NCBI RefSeq assembly: GCF_013184495.1
Contig: NZ_JAAOIY010000005.1
Location: 124,001-188,000, forward strand
Reading direction: 5' to 3'
Origin: Sporosarcina jiandibaonis
Lineage (GTDB): Bacteria; Bacillota; Bacilli; Bacillales_A; Planococcaceae
Length of the DNA stretch: 64,000 nt
The position numbers were made by a program, and so were the translations under genes. This document shows, in pieces, positions 8,290 to 17,575 of the stretch; the stretch's first letter is position 1, and each line of letters opens with the position of its first letter. The notes beneath the pieces were generated by a model. The model worked only from the letters and a program-made list of their open reading frames with translations, was not told the origin of the DNA and did not search any database.

Positions 8290-8736
8290 TTAGTTACTCG
8301 TAATAAGTTTTCTTCCTGTTAGGATTTCAAATACAATTTTAGAAGTATCTGCGGACAAAGATCCATAATTCGATTGTCCTTCTATTAAAAGTTCTAACCT
8401 TTCGTATTCTTGATTTATCCAAACGCTATGTTCAAATGAATTCCAGGAGAAAGTGTAGTCTGGCGACCCTATATCCACTTTGACATTCTCTTGCCAGTCT
8501 GCATTTCCCAAAGCGTTAATAAGTTTTTTCGCTTCATCGGAATCAGTAATCTCATTTACTGTTTCGTAGTCTTCATTATTTCTTTGCTCTACAATTATTG
8601 GGTTGCCATCCCACGAACTGCTATAAACTCTCCGCTTTGTTGAATCATTTTTTTCGACACTACCATTTGTTGTTTCTTGACTACACCCGACTAATAAAAG
8701 TCCGATTGCGATGATTAAAATAACAAGTCTTTTCAT
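8290..8736 (-). CDS. Small lipoprotein, unknown function
   Basis: 148 residues with a signal peptide and lipobox LLVGC, then a Ser/Thr/Asn-rich spacer and a compact domain (about 40-148) beginning VYSSSWDGNPIIVEQ. The domain layout, a strand followed by 'SDEAKKLINAL' and a PDYTFSW strand, recalls small Bacillus lipoproteins of the YhfM-like type, but the match is only impressionistic. A GAGGTGATG ribosome site precedes the ATG. It is divergent from the BCCT transporter gene. Confidence 0.7.
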   Translation of the reverse strand: MKRLVILIIAIGLLLVGCSQETTNGSVEKNDSTKRRVYSSSWDGNPIIVEQRNNEDYETVNEITDSDEAKKLINALGNADWQENVKVDIGSPDYTFSWNSFEHSVWINQEYERLELLIEGQSNYGSLSADTSKIVFEILTGRKLITSN

Positions 8737-8963
8737 AACATCACCTCATGTGTATAGACGGTATTTGCTTGCAAAAGTTACAATTCCTTACTCAGTTGGC
8801 GATTATTAAACTTGCGCAACAAATAGAGAAACTTAAAATCGCTTAGTTATTTTGAGCAATACGCTCCAGGTTTTAGGTATATTTTCAATCAAAAGTATAA
8901 ACGTTTATTTAAACCACAAGCTGTTGAATATGAATCATAATCTATATGCATTCGCTGAAAAAA

Positions 8964-8993
8964 TTGAAACATCTTCTGTAATGCATATATAAT
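8964..8993 (+). promoter_or_regulatory. SigA-type promoter of the BCCT gene
   Basis: TTGAAA (8964-8969), 18-base spacer, TATAAT (8988-8993). Inverted arms TATATGCATT (8943-8952) and AATGCATATA (8980-8989) bracket the -35 and overlap the -10, so a dimeric regulator may bind here. Confidence 0.6.
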
Positions 8994-9027
8994 TAAATCA
9001 AAACATTTGGTGAGAGGATTACGTTTG

Positions 9028-10626
9028 ATGAAGATAATTGATTGGCCTACTTTCATAGGCGCTTTAATTTTAATACTGGCGGTGTCTATTCCGCTAATGC
9101 TATTTCCTGAAGCCGGTGAAGTAGTTGTCAATATGGCAAATGAATTTATGACGGAAACCTTCGGCGTCGTTTATTTATTTGTTGGATTAGCAGCATTTGT
9201 ATTTCTTATATATGTTGCTTTTAGTAAAAATGGAAAAGTAAAGCTTGGATATTACGGAGAAAGAAAGGAATTTAATACTTTTTCGTGGGCTGCGATGATG
9301 TTCTCGGCAGGAATTGGTTCGAGTATTCTCTATTGGGGCATGATCGAGTGGGCTTATTATTATCAAGCACCGCCATTTGGCCTTGCGCCAGGATCCAATG
9401 AAGCGATTTCATGGTCTACCGCTTACGGTATTTTCCACTGGGGACCAATAGCTTGGGCAATTTATACATTGCCGGCTCTTCCAATTGCTTATTTTTACTA
9501 CGTTCGAAAAAAGCGAGTATTGAAAATTAGCGAGGCAGTAAGACCTGTTCTTGGAAAACTCGTTGACACACCAATTGGAGTTATTATCGATGTCCTGTTT
9601 ATGTTCGGTTTAATGGGCGGGGCGGGCACGACACTGGCACTCGGGACACCGATGATTGCAGCCGGCGTTGCAGACATAACAGGTATTCCGGTCACCCTCG
9701 GCATGCAGGTTTTCATTATGATGCTTTGTACAGCTATTTTTGCAACGAGTTCTTATTTTGGACTCAAAAAAGGAATTAAAATACTTAGTGATGTCAACCT
9801 TTGGTTAGCGGTTTTTATTCTGGCTTTTGTTTTTATAATGGGACCGACATTATTCATTAGTAATACAGCGTTTACAAGTTTCGGTATTATTATAGATAAT
9901 TTCTTTACAATGGCGACGTGGCTTGAGCCATTCGGGAATTTAGAGGGTTTTGATAAAACAGGCTTTCCACAGAAATGGACTATTTTTTATTGGGCCTGGT
10001 GGGTAGTATACGCACCATTCGTCGGTTTATTTGTTGCTCGCATATCTCGTGGCAGAACGATTCAGGAAATGATTCTCGGTACGATGATTTACGGAACTGT
10101 TGGGAGTATGTTGTTCTTTGGAATACTTGGTAACTTTGGACTTTATCTGCAATTGAGCGGCACTTTTGATGTAATCGGATTCATGAATGAAGCAGGAGCG
10201 CCCGCGACAATCATTGCCATTTTACATCAGATTCCAATCGCAAAAATTATTGTACCATTGTTCACAATCCTAGCTATTATTTTCCTCTCGACGACTTTCG
10301 ATTCGGCGTCCTTTATTTTGGCAGCGGTTGTGCAGAAGGAAGTGGATTCAGATCCACTAAGATGGAACCGGTTATTCTGGGCATTCTCGTTAACGGTACT
10401 TCCGCTCGTGTTGATGTTTATCGGGGGGCTTGAAACGCTCCAAACAGCGAGTATTGTTGCAGGTTTTCCCGTTGTTTTCATATTGTTTTTGCTCGCTTGG
10501 TCATTTATGAAAGCTTCGAGTGAAGATATACTGGCGTCAAAAGATTATGACTCTCCGATGATTCATATTAATCGTCGAGAAGAAAAGAACCGCAAGATAA
10601 GAAAGCAACGTGATAGCGAGAACTAA
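9028..10626 (+). CDS. BCCT family betaine/carnitine/choline transporter
   Basis: About 532 residues with 12 predicted membrane segments. It imports quaternary ammonium compounds such as glycine betaine or carnitine. Close resemblance to CaiT/BetL-type members is seen in AMMFSAGIGSSILYWGMIEW, PPFGLAPGSNEA, FHWGPIAWAIYT and the signature FYWAWWVVYAPFVGLFVARISRGRT. A charged C-terminal tail (SMIHINRREEKNRKIRKQ region) is usual for osmosensing members. The open frame reaches back to 9007, but AGAGGA at 9013-9018 supports ATG 9028 or TTG 9025. A terminator follows. Substrate and coupling ion are not determined. Confidence 0.88.
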   Translation: MKIIDWPTFIGALILILAVSIPLMLFPEAGEVVVNMANEFMTETFGVVYLFVGLAAFVFLIYVAFSKNGKVKLGYYGERKEFNTFSWAAMMFSAGIGSSILYWGMIEWAYYYQAPPFGLAPGSNEAISWSTAYGIFHWGPIAWAIYTLPALPIAYFYYVRKKRVLKISEAVRPVLGKLVDTPIGVIIDVLFMFGLMGGAGTTLALGTPMIAAGVADITGIPVTLGMQVFIMMLCTAIFATSSYFGLKKGIKILSDVNLWLAVFILAFVFIMGPTLFISNTAFTSFGIIIDNFFTMATWLEPFGNLEGFDKTGFPQKWTIFYWAWWVVYAPFVGLFVARISRGRTIQEMILGTMIYGTVGSMLFFGILGNFGLYLQLSGTFDVIGFMNEAGAPATIIAILHQIPIAKIIVPLFTILAIIFLSTTFDSASFILAAVVQKEVDSDPLRWNRLFWAFSLTVLPLVLMFIGGLETLQTASIVAGFPVVFILFLLAWSFMKASSEDILASKDYDSPMIHINRREEKNRKIRKQRDSEN

Positions 10627-10675
10627 AGGATTAAGAAATGCCCATGAGCGGGCAGTTATGATTTATCGGGAAATA

Positions 10676-10709
10676 AAAAACTCAGCCAAATAAAAATGGC
10701 TGAGTTTTT
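10676..10709 (+). terminator. Terminator of the BCCT gene
   Basis: 13-bp stem AAAAACTCAGCCA/TGGCTGAGTTTTT with an AATAAAAA loop. The IS200/IS605 element begins within about 20 bases of its T run. Confidence 0.88.
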
Positions 10710-10729
10710 ATCAACTTCAAGGCAGAAAA

Positions 10730-10760
10730 CCCCCTCTTCTAAGCGAAGCGAAAGTGGTGG
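10730..10760 (+). repeat. Left-end hairpin of the IS200/IS605 element
   Basis: CCCCCTCTT…AAAGTGGTGG forms an imperfect stem around CTAAGCGAAGCG. It is nearly the same sequence as the right-end hairpin, which is the expected TnpA recognition structure. Confidence 0.65.
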
Positions 10761-10841
10761 ATGAATGCCGGCTATTGTCTTTTGATTGAATATTAGATAA
10801 AATTGAGTCAGTCTTAATTAAGTAAAAGAGTTGATAAATGT

Positions 10842-11237
10842 ATGAAGCTAGATAGTAATAATCATTCAGTCTTCTCATTGAATTTCCACCTAGTTTTAGT
10901 GATCAAGTATAGAAAGAAGGTGTTGGATGATAAAGTCTCCGATTTTTTGAAATCTACCTTCGCTAGAATTGCAGAAAATCACAATATCCATCTAACTGAA
11001 TGGAATCACGACAGAAATCACATCCACGTACTATTTCGGTCACACCCAAACACGAATTTGTCTAAATTCATCAACGCATACAAAAGTGCAAGTTCTCGTT
11101 TAGTTAAACAAGATTTTCCAGGGGTGAAAACAAAATTATATAAAGAGTCCTTTTGGAGCCAAAGTTTTTGTTTGATTTCCCCAGGCGGAACATCGATAGA
11201 TGTGATTAAAGAATATATACAAAAACAAGGAAAGTGA
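10842..11237 (+). CDS. tnpA: IS200/IS605 Y1 HUH transposase TnpA
   Basis: 131 residues, normal for the family. It cuts and joins single-stranded ends of the element through a 5'-phosphotyrosine. The HUH metal site is His60-Ile-His62 in RNHIHVLF and the nucleophile is Tyr125 in KEYIQKQ. The N-terminal [17 protein letters not shown] is the family signature. Reading frame and both active-site motifs are intact. tnpB starts 10 bases downstream. Confidence 0.92.
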   Translation: MKLDSNNHSVFSLNFHLVLVIKYRKKVLDDKVSDFLKSTFARIAENHNIHLTEWNHDRNHIHVLFRSHPNTNLSKFINAYKSASSRLVKQDFPGVKTKLYKESFWSQSFCLISPGGTSIDVIKEYIQKQGK

Positions 11238-11247
11238 GGAATTTTCC

Positions 11248-12378
11248 GTGCCGAAAAGTAACCTTAAACATAAAGCTTCCAAGTTTAGAATTTACCCAAA
11301 TCAAAAACAAATCACCTTAATTAATAAAACAATTGGTTGCTCAAGGTACGTGTTCAATACTTACCTTGACCTTTGGGATAAAACATTCAAAAAAACCGGA
11401 AAAGGCCTAAGCTACGGAAAATGTTCTAGCAAGCTAACTCAGTTGAAGAAAAGTGTTACTTGGCTTCGAGAAGTCGACAGCATCGCATTACAATCATCTC
11501 TTCGAGATTTAGCGGATGCGTTTGATCGATTCTTTAAGCAACAAAACAAGTATCCCAAGTTCAAATCCAAGAAAAACCCGGTGCAAAGCTACACAACTAA
11601 GATGACAAATAACAACATCGCAATCATAGGAGACAAAATTAAATTGCCTAAACTTGGGTTAGTTCGGTTTGCAAAAAGCAGAGAGTTTGGTGGCAGGATT
11701 ATAAACGCTACCGTCAGAAGAACAACGACTGGTAAATTCTTCGTCTCGCTCTTAGCTGAAGAAGTTATCCAAGAAATTAAACCAACACATTCAACTGTAG
11801 GAATCGACCTCGGATTGACTGATTTTGCTGTACTTTCAAATGGAGAAGTCATCAAAAACAGTAGACACTTTAGGAAACTAGAAATTAAATTAGCAAAAGC
11901 CCAAAGAGTCTTAGCTCGTAGAGCTAAGGGTTCTTCCAATTGGAACGAACAACGCATAAGAGTTGCTAAAATTCACGAGAAGATCAAAAACTCACGATCC
12001 GATTTCTTGCACAAACTCACGACTAATATTATCAAAAACCACGATGTTATTGGTATTGAGGATTTGCGAGTCAGTAATATGCTTAAAAATAAAACCTTAG
12101 CAAAATCGATCAGTGATGTGAGTTGGACAGAGTTCAGGACGCTCTTAGAGTACAAAGCTAACTGGTACGGGAAAACAGTAATCGCTGTTGCGAAAAACTT
12201 TCCTAGCAGTCAGCTCTGTTCGTGCTGCGGAAATAAAAACAAAGCCGTTAAGAATCTCGCGATACGCGAATGGGCGTGCAGTTCCTGCAATACCAAACAA
12301 GACCGGGATCTTAATGCCAGCATAAATATTCGAAATGAAGCATTACGATTAACCGTAGGGACTACGGAGATAGCCTAG
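11248..12378 (+). CDS. tnpB: TnpB RNA-guided nuclease of the IS200/IS605 element
   Basis: 376 residues with a GTG start behind GTGAGGAA. TnpB proteins are omega-RNA-guided DNA nucleases that help the element persist and are ancestral to Cas12. The split RuvC site appears complete: Asp187 (GIDLGL), Glu271 (GIEDL) and Asp354 (DRDLNAS). A zinc ribbon has Cys324/327 and Cys344/347. The N-terminal [10 protein letters not shown] and IGCSRYVFN match the family. Intact motifs argue for an active enzyme. The guide RNA is expected to overlap the 3' end of this gene and the right end. Confidence 0.93.
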   Translation: MPKSNLKHKASKFRIYPNQKQITLINKTIGCSRYVFNTYLDLWDKTFKKTGKGLSYGKCSSKLTQLKKSVTWLREVDSIALQSSLRDLADAFDRFFKQQNKYPKFKSKKNPVQSYTTKMTNNNIAIIGDKIKLPKLGLVRFAKSREFGGRIINATVRRTTTGKFFVSLLAEEVIQEIKPTHSTVGIDLGLTDFAVLSNGEVIKNSRHFRKLEIKLAKAQRVLARRAKGSSNWNEQRIRVAKIHEKIKNSRSDFLHKLTTNIIKNHDVIGIEDLRVSNMLKNKTLAKSISDVSWTEFRTLLEYKANWYGKTVIAVAKNFPSSQLCSCCGNKNKAVKNLAIREWACSSCNTKQDRDLNASINIRNEALRLTVGTTEIA

Positions 12379-12450
12379 TAATTTTAAATCCGATAGGATT
12401 TATAACTTAGGAATCCCCCACTTCTAAACGAAGTGAAAGTGGGGGTAGTT
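12250..12450 (+). ncRNA. Predicted omega (reRNA) of TnpB
   Basis: In this family the guide RNA derives from the 3' part of tnpB and the right end, with the guide lying just outside the element. The right end here carries a 9-bp hairpin CCCCCACTT/AAGTGGGGG (12415-12445). The 5' limit is a guess; only the hairpin is seen directly. Confidence 0.4.
12415..12445 (+). repeat. Right-end hairpin of the IS200/IS605 element
   Basis: Perfect 9-bp stem CCCCCACTT/AAGTGGGGG around CTAAACGAAGTGA, matching the left-end hairpin. Confidence 0.75.
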
Positions 12451-12457
12451 CAAAAAT

Positions 12458-12805
12458 TCATCTTATATTCTTCTTAACAGGATTAATGAGCAGATTCAAT
12501 ACCGACATGCATACAGCAATCAACAATGCCGTTCCAAAGCTTCCGATGATGAAACCGTCTCCCATTATTGTATTGGTCAATAGGAGCATGAGCGCATTCA
12601 CAACAAACAAAAACAACCCGAGCGTTACAATCGTCGCCGGCAGCGTTAGTAAAATCAAAATCGGTCGAATGAGCATATTAATAATTGCGAGTACGATACT
12701 CGCAAGAATCGCAGTCCCGATGCTATCTACAACAAAACTAGGAATCAACCAAGATAGAAATAAAAATAAGAGTGCATTAACCAAAATTCCTCCGAACCAT
12801 TTCAT
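12458..12805 (-). CDS. YvlD-family four-helix membrane protein (holin-like superfamily)
   Basis: About 116 residues with four membrane segments (LVNALLFLFLSWLIP, ILASIVLAIINMLIRPI, LPATIVTLGLFLFVVNALML, SFGTALLIAVCMSVLNLLI). The RPILILLTLPATIVTLGLF signature is typical of the 'phage holin family / YvlD' proteins, found in chromosomes of many bacilli with no proven lytic role. AAGG upstream fits ATG 12805 or the TTG just before it rather than the earlier GTG. The gene ends only a few bases from the IS right end. Confidence 0.8.
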   Translation of the reverse strand: MKWFGGILVNALLFLFLSWLIPSFVVDSIGTAILASIVLAIINMLIRPILILLTLPATIVTLGLFLFVVNALMLLLTNTIMGDGFIIGSFGTALLIAVCMSVLNLLINPVKKNIR

Positions 12806-12879
12806 CAAAACCACAACCTTTGAAATAATAAATAATATGATATTTTTACTGTATGATAAGTATAGCTGAAGTTTAGTCT

Positions 12880-13245
12880 CTAGTTATAGTTTTTATCACT
12901 ATGATCGATTTTTCCGTTAGCACCTTTCGATTTATCTGCGGACTCAAGTCTATCAAGCATTCGTTCCAATAAATCACTAAACTTCTCAACATCTATACTC
13001 ATCCCGTTATTTTGGGATTGTTGTTTTTGTAAATCATCAATCTGACTTTGAAGTTTCGCCATTTCCTGTTGTTGCTGTTGATCTGCTATTTTGCTTTCTT
13101 CTAAGGCGATAGCCCCTCCAATGACGGCCAGCGTATCGCCTATTACTGTTATAACAGAGCCCAAAAAGGCTATTTTCGGACCGATATCTTGGGGACTGTC
13201 GTTGCTTTGAAATTCATTTCCACTAAATTGGTTATTGAATTTCAA
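12880..13245 (-). CDS. Small membrane/coiled-coil protein, unknown
   Basis: 121 residues, TTG start with AAAGGA nine bases upstream. Residues 24-49 (IAFLGSVITVIGDTLAVIGG region) form one hydrophobic segment. A Gln-rich coiled coil (QQQQQEMAKLQSQIDDLQKQ) and a second helical stretch (about 82-103) follow, ending in a polar tail. I do not recognise a family. It diverges from the histidine kinase gene, with about 100 bases between starts. Confidence 0.65.
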   Translation of the reverse strand: MKFNNQFSGNEFQSNDSPQDIGPKIAFLGSVITVIGDTLAVIGGAIALEESKIADQQQQQEMAKLQSQIDDLQKQQSQNNGMSIDVEKFSDLLERMLDRLESADKSKGANGKIDHSDKNYN

Positions 13246-13347
13246 ATCATCATTCCTTTACTGTATAATCTCTATTAACTAGTATATGCTAGCTCAAAAT
13301 TTATGAAACTTACTATCACTCCTTGTTGAATAGAGGCCAAATGTGAA

Positions 13348-14943
13348 ATGTTCATTAAACATAAAATTCGACTCCAAACAAAAATAACAATATTAGTCTG
13401 TACGGTAGTCCTCGTTTCATTATCAGTAACGGCCTATTTGATTGGCAGTAAAGCTGTCAAAAATTCAAGGACTTTTCACGAAAATAATGTGATGGATATA
13501 GCGACGACCATCAGTCATACGCAGCTAATCAAAGACGGGTTGACCGGCGAGGGGCCCGTTGAAGCCATTCAATCTTTCACGAGAGAAGTTCGAGAAAATA
13601 CAAATGTGCAATATATCGTCGTGTTAAACAAAGACCATATTCGCCTGTCGCATCCAGTGGAAGAACGAATAGGAGAATACTTTGTTGGCGGCGATGAGGA
13701 TTTGGCGTACGAAGGGGAGAGTTACACATCATTGGCCCAAGGCACGCTCGGTGAATCGTTAAGGGCTTTCGTTCCGATATACGCTGAAAATGAATTAGTA
13801 GGCGTCGTGTCTGTCGGTATTTCATCAGAAAACATACGGGCTGCCGTCTTTCAAAGCCTGCGCACAAGTTACATAGGAATCGGCATCGGATTATTAATTG
13901 GCGTCATTGGCGCTTTTCTATTGGCAAGGCAAGTTAAGCGAACATTATACGGACTTGAGCCTGAAGAGATTGCCAAGCTACTCGGCGAACGGGAAGCGAT
14001 GCTGGAATCAGTCAAAGAAGGAATCATTGCGATTAATGATCGGGGTGAAATAGTTGTTGCCAATCAAGCCGCAAGCCAACTATTTCAACAAGCGGGCGTT
14101 TTAGAAAACCCGGTAGGAAAACAAGTAGACGCCTATCTACCCGCTTCGCATTTAAAACAAGTATTAGAAACCGGCGAACCGGCATTCAACCAAGAACAAA
14201 AATTGAATGGCATCGATCTCGTCGTCAACCGAGTCCCGGTCATATTGAATGGGAAAATCGTCGGCGCACTAGCGACATTTCGAGACAAAACCGAACTAAC
14301 TTCCTTAGTCGAACAACTCTCGGGTGCAAAAGCTTTCGCCGAAACACTAAGAACGCAAACACATGAATTTATGAATAAACTGCACGTCATCACAGCGATG
14401 GTGCATACAAAATCCTATGATGAACTAAAAGGATACACTGCCTATCTTTCAGCTGCATATCAAAAAGAAGTCGGCGCCGTATCTCGTCTTATCAAGGATC
14501 CTGTCATATCGGGTTATCTAGTAAATAAGTTGAGCCAAGCGCGCGAATCCAACATCCAAGTCGACCTAACAGGGGACAATCCGCTACCTCCATTGAAGAA
14601 AATTGAACATACGGACAAAGTTATTACAATTATTGGTAACTTATTCGATAATGCGAGCGAAGCAGTACGTGATCAGGAGACCGGTCAAATTGAAATCACC
14701 ATAGATTATAAGGACAAGCATTTCTATTTTGATATCCGTGATAATGGTCCGGGTATTAGCGCAACGGATTTCAAGAAGACTTCGCAGATCGGTTTATCGA
14801 CAAAAGGTGAGAACCGCGGATACGGCCTGTATTTGGTCAATAAAGCACTTAACGAATTGGGCGGCCAGCTAGAAGTGTCTTCGGAAAAAGGAGCGGGTGC
14901 CGGGTTCCATGTAAAAATTCCATATGAGGGGGGAAATGAATGA
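13348..14943 (+). CDS. DcuS/CitA/MalK-type sensor histidine kinase
   Basis: 531 residues. Membrane segments at about 12-33 and 172-194 bracket an extracytoplasmic PAS-type sensor that in this family binds C4-dicarboxylates, citrate or malate. A cytoplasmic PAS (about 215-315) is followed by a SpoB-type phosphoacceptor helix with His339 in QTHEFMNKLHV. The ATPase domain has N box NLFDNASEAV, DNGPGIS and TKGENRGYGLYLV. It would phosphorylate the response regulator whose ATG overlaps its stop by four bases. The neighbouring DASS transporter is the obvious target. TATAAT at 13264-13269 may be its -10. Confidence 0.9.
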   Translation: MFIKHKIRLQTKITILVCTVVLVSLSVTAYLIGSKAVKNSRTFHENNVMDIATTISHTQLIKDGLTGEGPVEAIQSFTREVRENTNVQYIVVLNKDHIRLSHPVEERIGEYFVGGDEDLAYEGESYTSLAQGTLGESLRAFVPIYAENELVGVVSVGISSENIRAAVFQSLRTSYIGIGIGLLIGVIGAFLLARQVKRTLYGLEPEEIAKLLGEREAMLESVKEGIIAINDRGEIVVANQAASQLFQQAGVLENPVGKQVDAYLPASHLKQVLETGEPAFNQEQKLNGIDLVVNRVPVILNGKIVGALATFRDKTELTSLVEQLSGAKAFAETLRTQTHEFMNKLHVITAMVHTKSYDELKGYTAYLSAAYQKEVGAVSRLIKDPVISGYLVNKLSQARESNIQVDLTGDNPLPPLKKIEHTDKVITIIGNLFDNASEAVRDQETGQIEITIDYKDKHFYFDIRDNGPGISATDFKKTSQIGLSTKGENRGYGLYLVNKALNELGGQLEVSSEKGAGAGFHVKIPYEGGNE

Positions 14944-15656
14944 TCAACGTCTTAATTATTGAAGACGATCCAATGGTCGCGAAGTTCAATGCGATTTATC
15001 TGGAAAGCATTCCGGGATTCACTCTTGCCGGAATCGCTGAAAATGCCGAAGAAGGCTGGACATTTTACCAATCAAATAAAGTCGATCTTATTTTACTGGA
15101 TGTGTATATGGGGAAAAAGACTGGCCTTGAACTTTTAAGGGAATTCCGAAAAGCGGCTGACCCGGTCGACGTGATCATCATTTCAGCGGCAAACGATAAG
15201 CAATCAGTTCAAACCGCGCTGCGTTTCGGGGCTGTTGATTATCTCATAAAACCTTTTACCTTCGAGCGATTTCAAGAAGCGCTTCTCCAATATGCGCAGA
15301 AACATCGGGTGATGAAAGAAAATGAACATGTTAGCCAAGATGAAATCGATACATTTCTGCTTAGAGCTGAAAAACCGCAATCTACTGTTCTAGAACTCCC
15401 AAAAGGGCTGACGGTCCAGACGTTTTTCACGATTGTTAAGCAAATTATTAATCGTCATAGAGGCGCGTTTTCAGCCGCTGATTTAGCAGAGGAAACGGGG
15501 ATTTCACGCGTTTCTGTTCGTAAATACTTGAACCATCTAGTCGAAAAAGATATGTTAACTGTCGACATTGTGTATCAAGAAACGGGTCGTCCATTAAATA
15601 GGTTCATCCTAAAGCCTGAAAAAATAGATATTCTCAAAACATTAAGTCGAGAATAA
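14940..15656 (+). CDS. CitB/DctR/MalR-type response regulator
   Basis: 238 residues, overlapping the kinase gene by ATGA. The receiver domain has acidic pocket IEDDP, phospho-acceptor Asp54 (ILLDVYMG), Ser/Thr switch IISAA and Lys in LIKPF. The C-terminal part (about 150-215) is the HTH of citrate/malate regulators (SAADLAEETGISRVSVRKYL). The family activates carboxylate-transport genes, and the DASS gene begins 146 bases downstream after a terminator. Which ligand it answers to cannot be decided between C4-dicarboxylate and citrate. Confidence 0.9.
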   Translation: MINVLIIEDDPMVAKFNAIYLESIPGFTLAGIAENAEEGWTFYQSNKVDLILLDVYMGKKTGLELLREFRKAADPVDVIIISAANDKQSVQTALRFGAVDYLIKPFTFERFQEALLQYAQKHRVMKENEHVSQDEIDTFLLRAEKPQSTVLELPKGLTVQTFFTIVKQIINRHRGAFSAADLAEETGISRVSVRKYLNHLVEKDMLTVDIVYQETGRPLNRFILKPEKIDILKTLSRE

Positions 15657-15663
15657 TCGCAAA

Positions 15664-15700
15664 GAAGGTCACAAATTGTTCAATTGTGACCTGTTTTTTT
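15664..15700 (+). terminator. Terminator of the two-component operon
   Basis: AGGTCACAA/TTGTGACCT stem followed by GTTTTTTT. Confidence 0.85.
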
Positions 15701-15773
15701 AGTTACAAAAGTATTTGCTTAGTTACGTAAGCTATATTTAACATAAAGTTGCCTTTATAGTTAGTTTTCGAAT

Positions 15774-15787
15774 AGTAAGCGTTTACA
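15774..15787 (+). promoter_or_regulatory. cre box (CcpA operator) before the DASS transporter gene
   Basis: On the reverse strand the 14 bases read TGTAAACGCTTACT, matching the Bacillus cre consensus TGWAARCGYTWNCW at every position. It ends two bases before the AGGAGGG ribosome site, a roadblock/repressor position, so carbon catabolite repression of the transporter is expected. Confidence 0.75.
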
Positions 15788-15802
15788 CAGGAGGGATTAT
15801 TC

Positions 15803-17473
15803 TTGAAAGCAATGGTATCGAATGTCTGGCAGGGACTATGGCGTTCACACGACCAGACAAAAAATCTGCTGAACTTTTTTTCGTATACAAAGGATATAGA
15901 AAAAGCGAAAAATAAAAATGAACAATCGAAACAAGCGACAAATACCGGCGGACCTTCAGGAAGGCCGGACAATAAATACAATAAAAAATCCTATTCAACC
16001 GCGCAAATCGTGGGATTGATACTTGGGCCGCTATTGTTTTTATTGACGATGCTCTTCTTTTCACCAGAAGGATTGGCTCCTGAAGCGAAAGCGGTCTTGG
16101 CGGTCACTTTATGGATCGCGACGTGGTGGATCACCGAGGCGATTCCGATTCCGGTAACATCCCTGTTGCCGATATTCCTATTGCCGGTGACCGGTGCGTT
16201 GGATAGCGGTACCGTTACGGCAGCATACGGTAACGATATTATTTACTTATTCTTGGGTGGATTCTTTATCGCACTAGCGATGGAAAAATGGAATCTTCAT
16301 AAGAGAATGGCACTAGCGATCATCGCATTCATCGGGACGAGCACGCAACGAATTTTACTTGGATTCATGGTAGCAACAGCGTTTCTTTCGATGTGGGTAT
16401 CCAATACCGCCGCAGTCATGATGATGATTCCAATGGGTCTAGCAATAACTGCGCAAGTCGCTTCCGCTTTAAAAGGACGACCTGAAGAAAACGAATTACC
16501 GAAATTCGAGAAAGCATTAATCTTTGGAATTGGCTATGCAGGAACAATCGGCGGTCTAGGTACTCTGATCGGTACGCCGCCGAACATCATTCTTGCTGCG
16601 CAAGTGAAAGAGCTATTTGATGTAGAAATTTCATTCGCGGGTTGGATGCTAATCGCAGTCCCAATTGTCGTTATTCTTACGTTAACAACTTGGTTATACT
16701 TGGGAAGATACGCGTTTAGAATGAGTATTAAAGGACTCCCTGGAGGAAAAGAAGTTATTCAAGAAGAACGAAAAGCACTCGGCAAGATGATTTTTGAAGA
16801 AAAAGTCGTTGGCACAGTCTTTCTTTTTGCAGCTTTCATGTGGATCACAAGAGAATTTCTATGGTTGGGCATCATACCTGATTTAAAAGATGGAATGATA
16901 GCAGTGTTAGCAACTGCACTTCTATTCGCAATTCCAACATCGAAAAAATACGGCGGCCGCGTCCTTGAATGGAAAGATTCAAAAGAAATCCCTTGGGGCA
17001 TTCTATTGCTATTCGGTGGGGGTCTTGCAATCGCTGCCGGCTTCCGTCAAACGGGACTATCCGAATGGATCGGAACACAACTAACTGTCCTAGATGGCTT
17101 TAACATCATAATCATTATCACGCTTTCGACGTTACTCGTTCTATTATTGACCGAGATTACATCGAATACAGCAACAGCGACGATGATCCTTCCAGTACTA
17201 GCGTCTTTAGCGCTAGCATTGCAAATTCACCCGTTCGCATTAATGGTACCAGCCGCAATGGCCGCAAACTGCGCATTCATGTTGCCAGTTGGAACACCGC
17301 CAAACGCAATCATCTTCGGAACCGGGAAATTAAAAATCGTCGAAATGGTCCGCGTCGGCTTCATTATCAACTTTCTCGCCCTGTTCTTAATCGTATTGGT
17401 CATTTACTTCCTGATGCCAATCGCGTGGGGCATCGATTTGCATAACGTACCAGCTGATATTTTCGGCAATTAA
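15803..17473 (+). CDS. DASS/SLC13-family sodium:dicarboxylate symporter (SdcS-like)
   Basis: 556 residues, TTG start seven bases after AGGAGGG. A polar N-terminal extension of about 65 residues precedes the 11-12 membrane segments. The two Ser-Asn-Thr motifs of the family are present (WVSNTAAVMMM and EITSNTATATM), as are GTLIGTPPNIILAAQ and VGTPPNAIIFGTG, which shape sodium and carboxylate sites. It imports C4-dicarboxylates such as succinate, malate or fumarate with sodium. The upstream two-component system and cre box suggest substrate induction plus catabolite repression. A terminator follows. Confidence 0.9.
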   Translation: MKAMVSNVWQGLWRSHDQTKNLLNFFSYTKDIEKAKNKNEQSKQATNTGGPSGRPDNKYNKKSYSTAQIVGLILGPLLFLLTMLFFSPEGLAPEAKAVLAVTLWIATWWITEAIPIPVTSLLPIFLLPVTGALDSGTVTAAYGNDIIYLFLGGFFIALAMEKWNLHKRMALAIIAFIGTSTQRILLGFMVATAFLSMWVSNTAAVMMMIPMGLAITAQVASALKGRPEENELPKFEKALIFGIGYAGTIGGLGTLIGTPPNIILAAQVKELFDVEISFAGWMLIAVPIVVILTLTTWLYLGRYAFRMSIKGLPGGKEVIQEERKALGKMIFEEKVVGTVFLFAAFMWITREFLWLGIIPDLKDGMIAVLATALLFAIPTSKKYGGRVLEWKDSKEIPWGILLLFGGGLAIAAGFRQTGLSEWIGTQLTVLDGFNIIIIITLSTLLVLLLTEITSNTATATMILPVLASLALALQIHPFALMVPAAMAANCAFMLPVGTPPNAIIFGTGKLKIVEMVRVGFIINFLALFLIVLVIYFLMPIAWGIDLHNVPADIFGN

Positions 17474-17479
17474 AATAAA

Positions 17480-17522
17480 GTGCTTGATACCTGCGCGATA
17501 CGGGGATCAGGCATTTTTTATT
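17480..17522 (+). terminator. Terminator of the first DASS gene
   Basis: TGCTTGATACC pairs imperfectly with GGGGATCAGGCA and is followed by TTTTTTATTTT. Confidence 0.7.
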
Positions 17523-17575
17523 TTGAATGAACATAAGGTAGGGGGAAGTATTATCATAGAGAGGATTTTGCATAG

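Larger units (their letters stand above)
10711..12450 (+). mobile_element. IS200/IS605-family insertion sequence (tnpA + tnpB)
   Basis: A complete-looking single-strand-transposing element with a Y1 transposase gene, then tnpB in the same direction, framed by subterminal hairpins of related sequence (10730-10760 left, 12415-12445 right). The exact tips cannot be read by eye; the given limits are estimates. These elements insert 3' of a short T/A-rich target without duplicating it, and the left end lies directly behind the BCCT terminator T run (…TTTTTATC). Confidence 0.85.

Noticed and set aside
8107..8322. 71-codon gene after the alpha/beta hydrolase
   Set aside because: No ribosome site; the first part is Rpn-family debris and the rest shows no coding character.
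9007..9027. Upstream TTG/GTG starts for the BCCT transporter
   Set aside because: They overlap the AGAGGA ribosome site that clearly serves 9025/9028.
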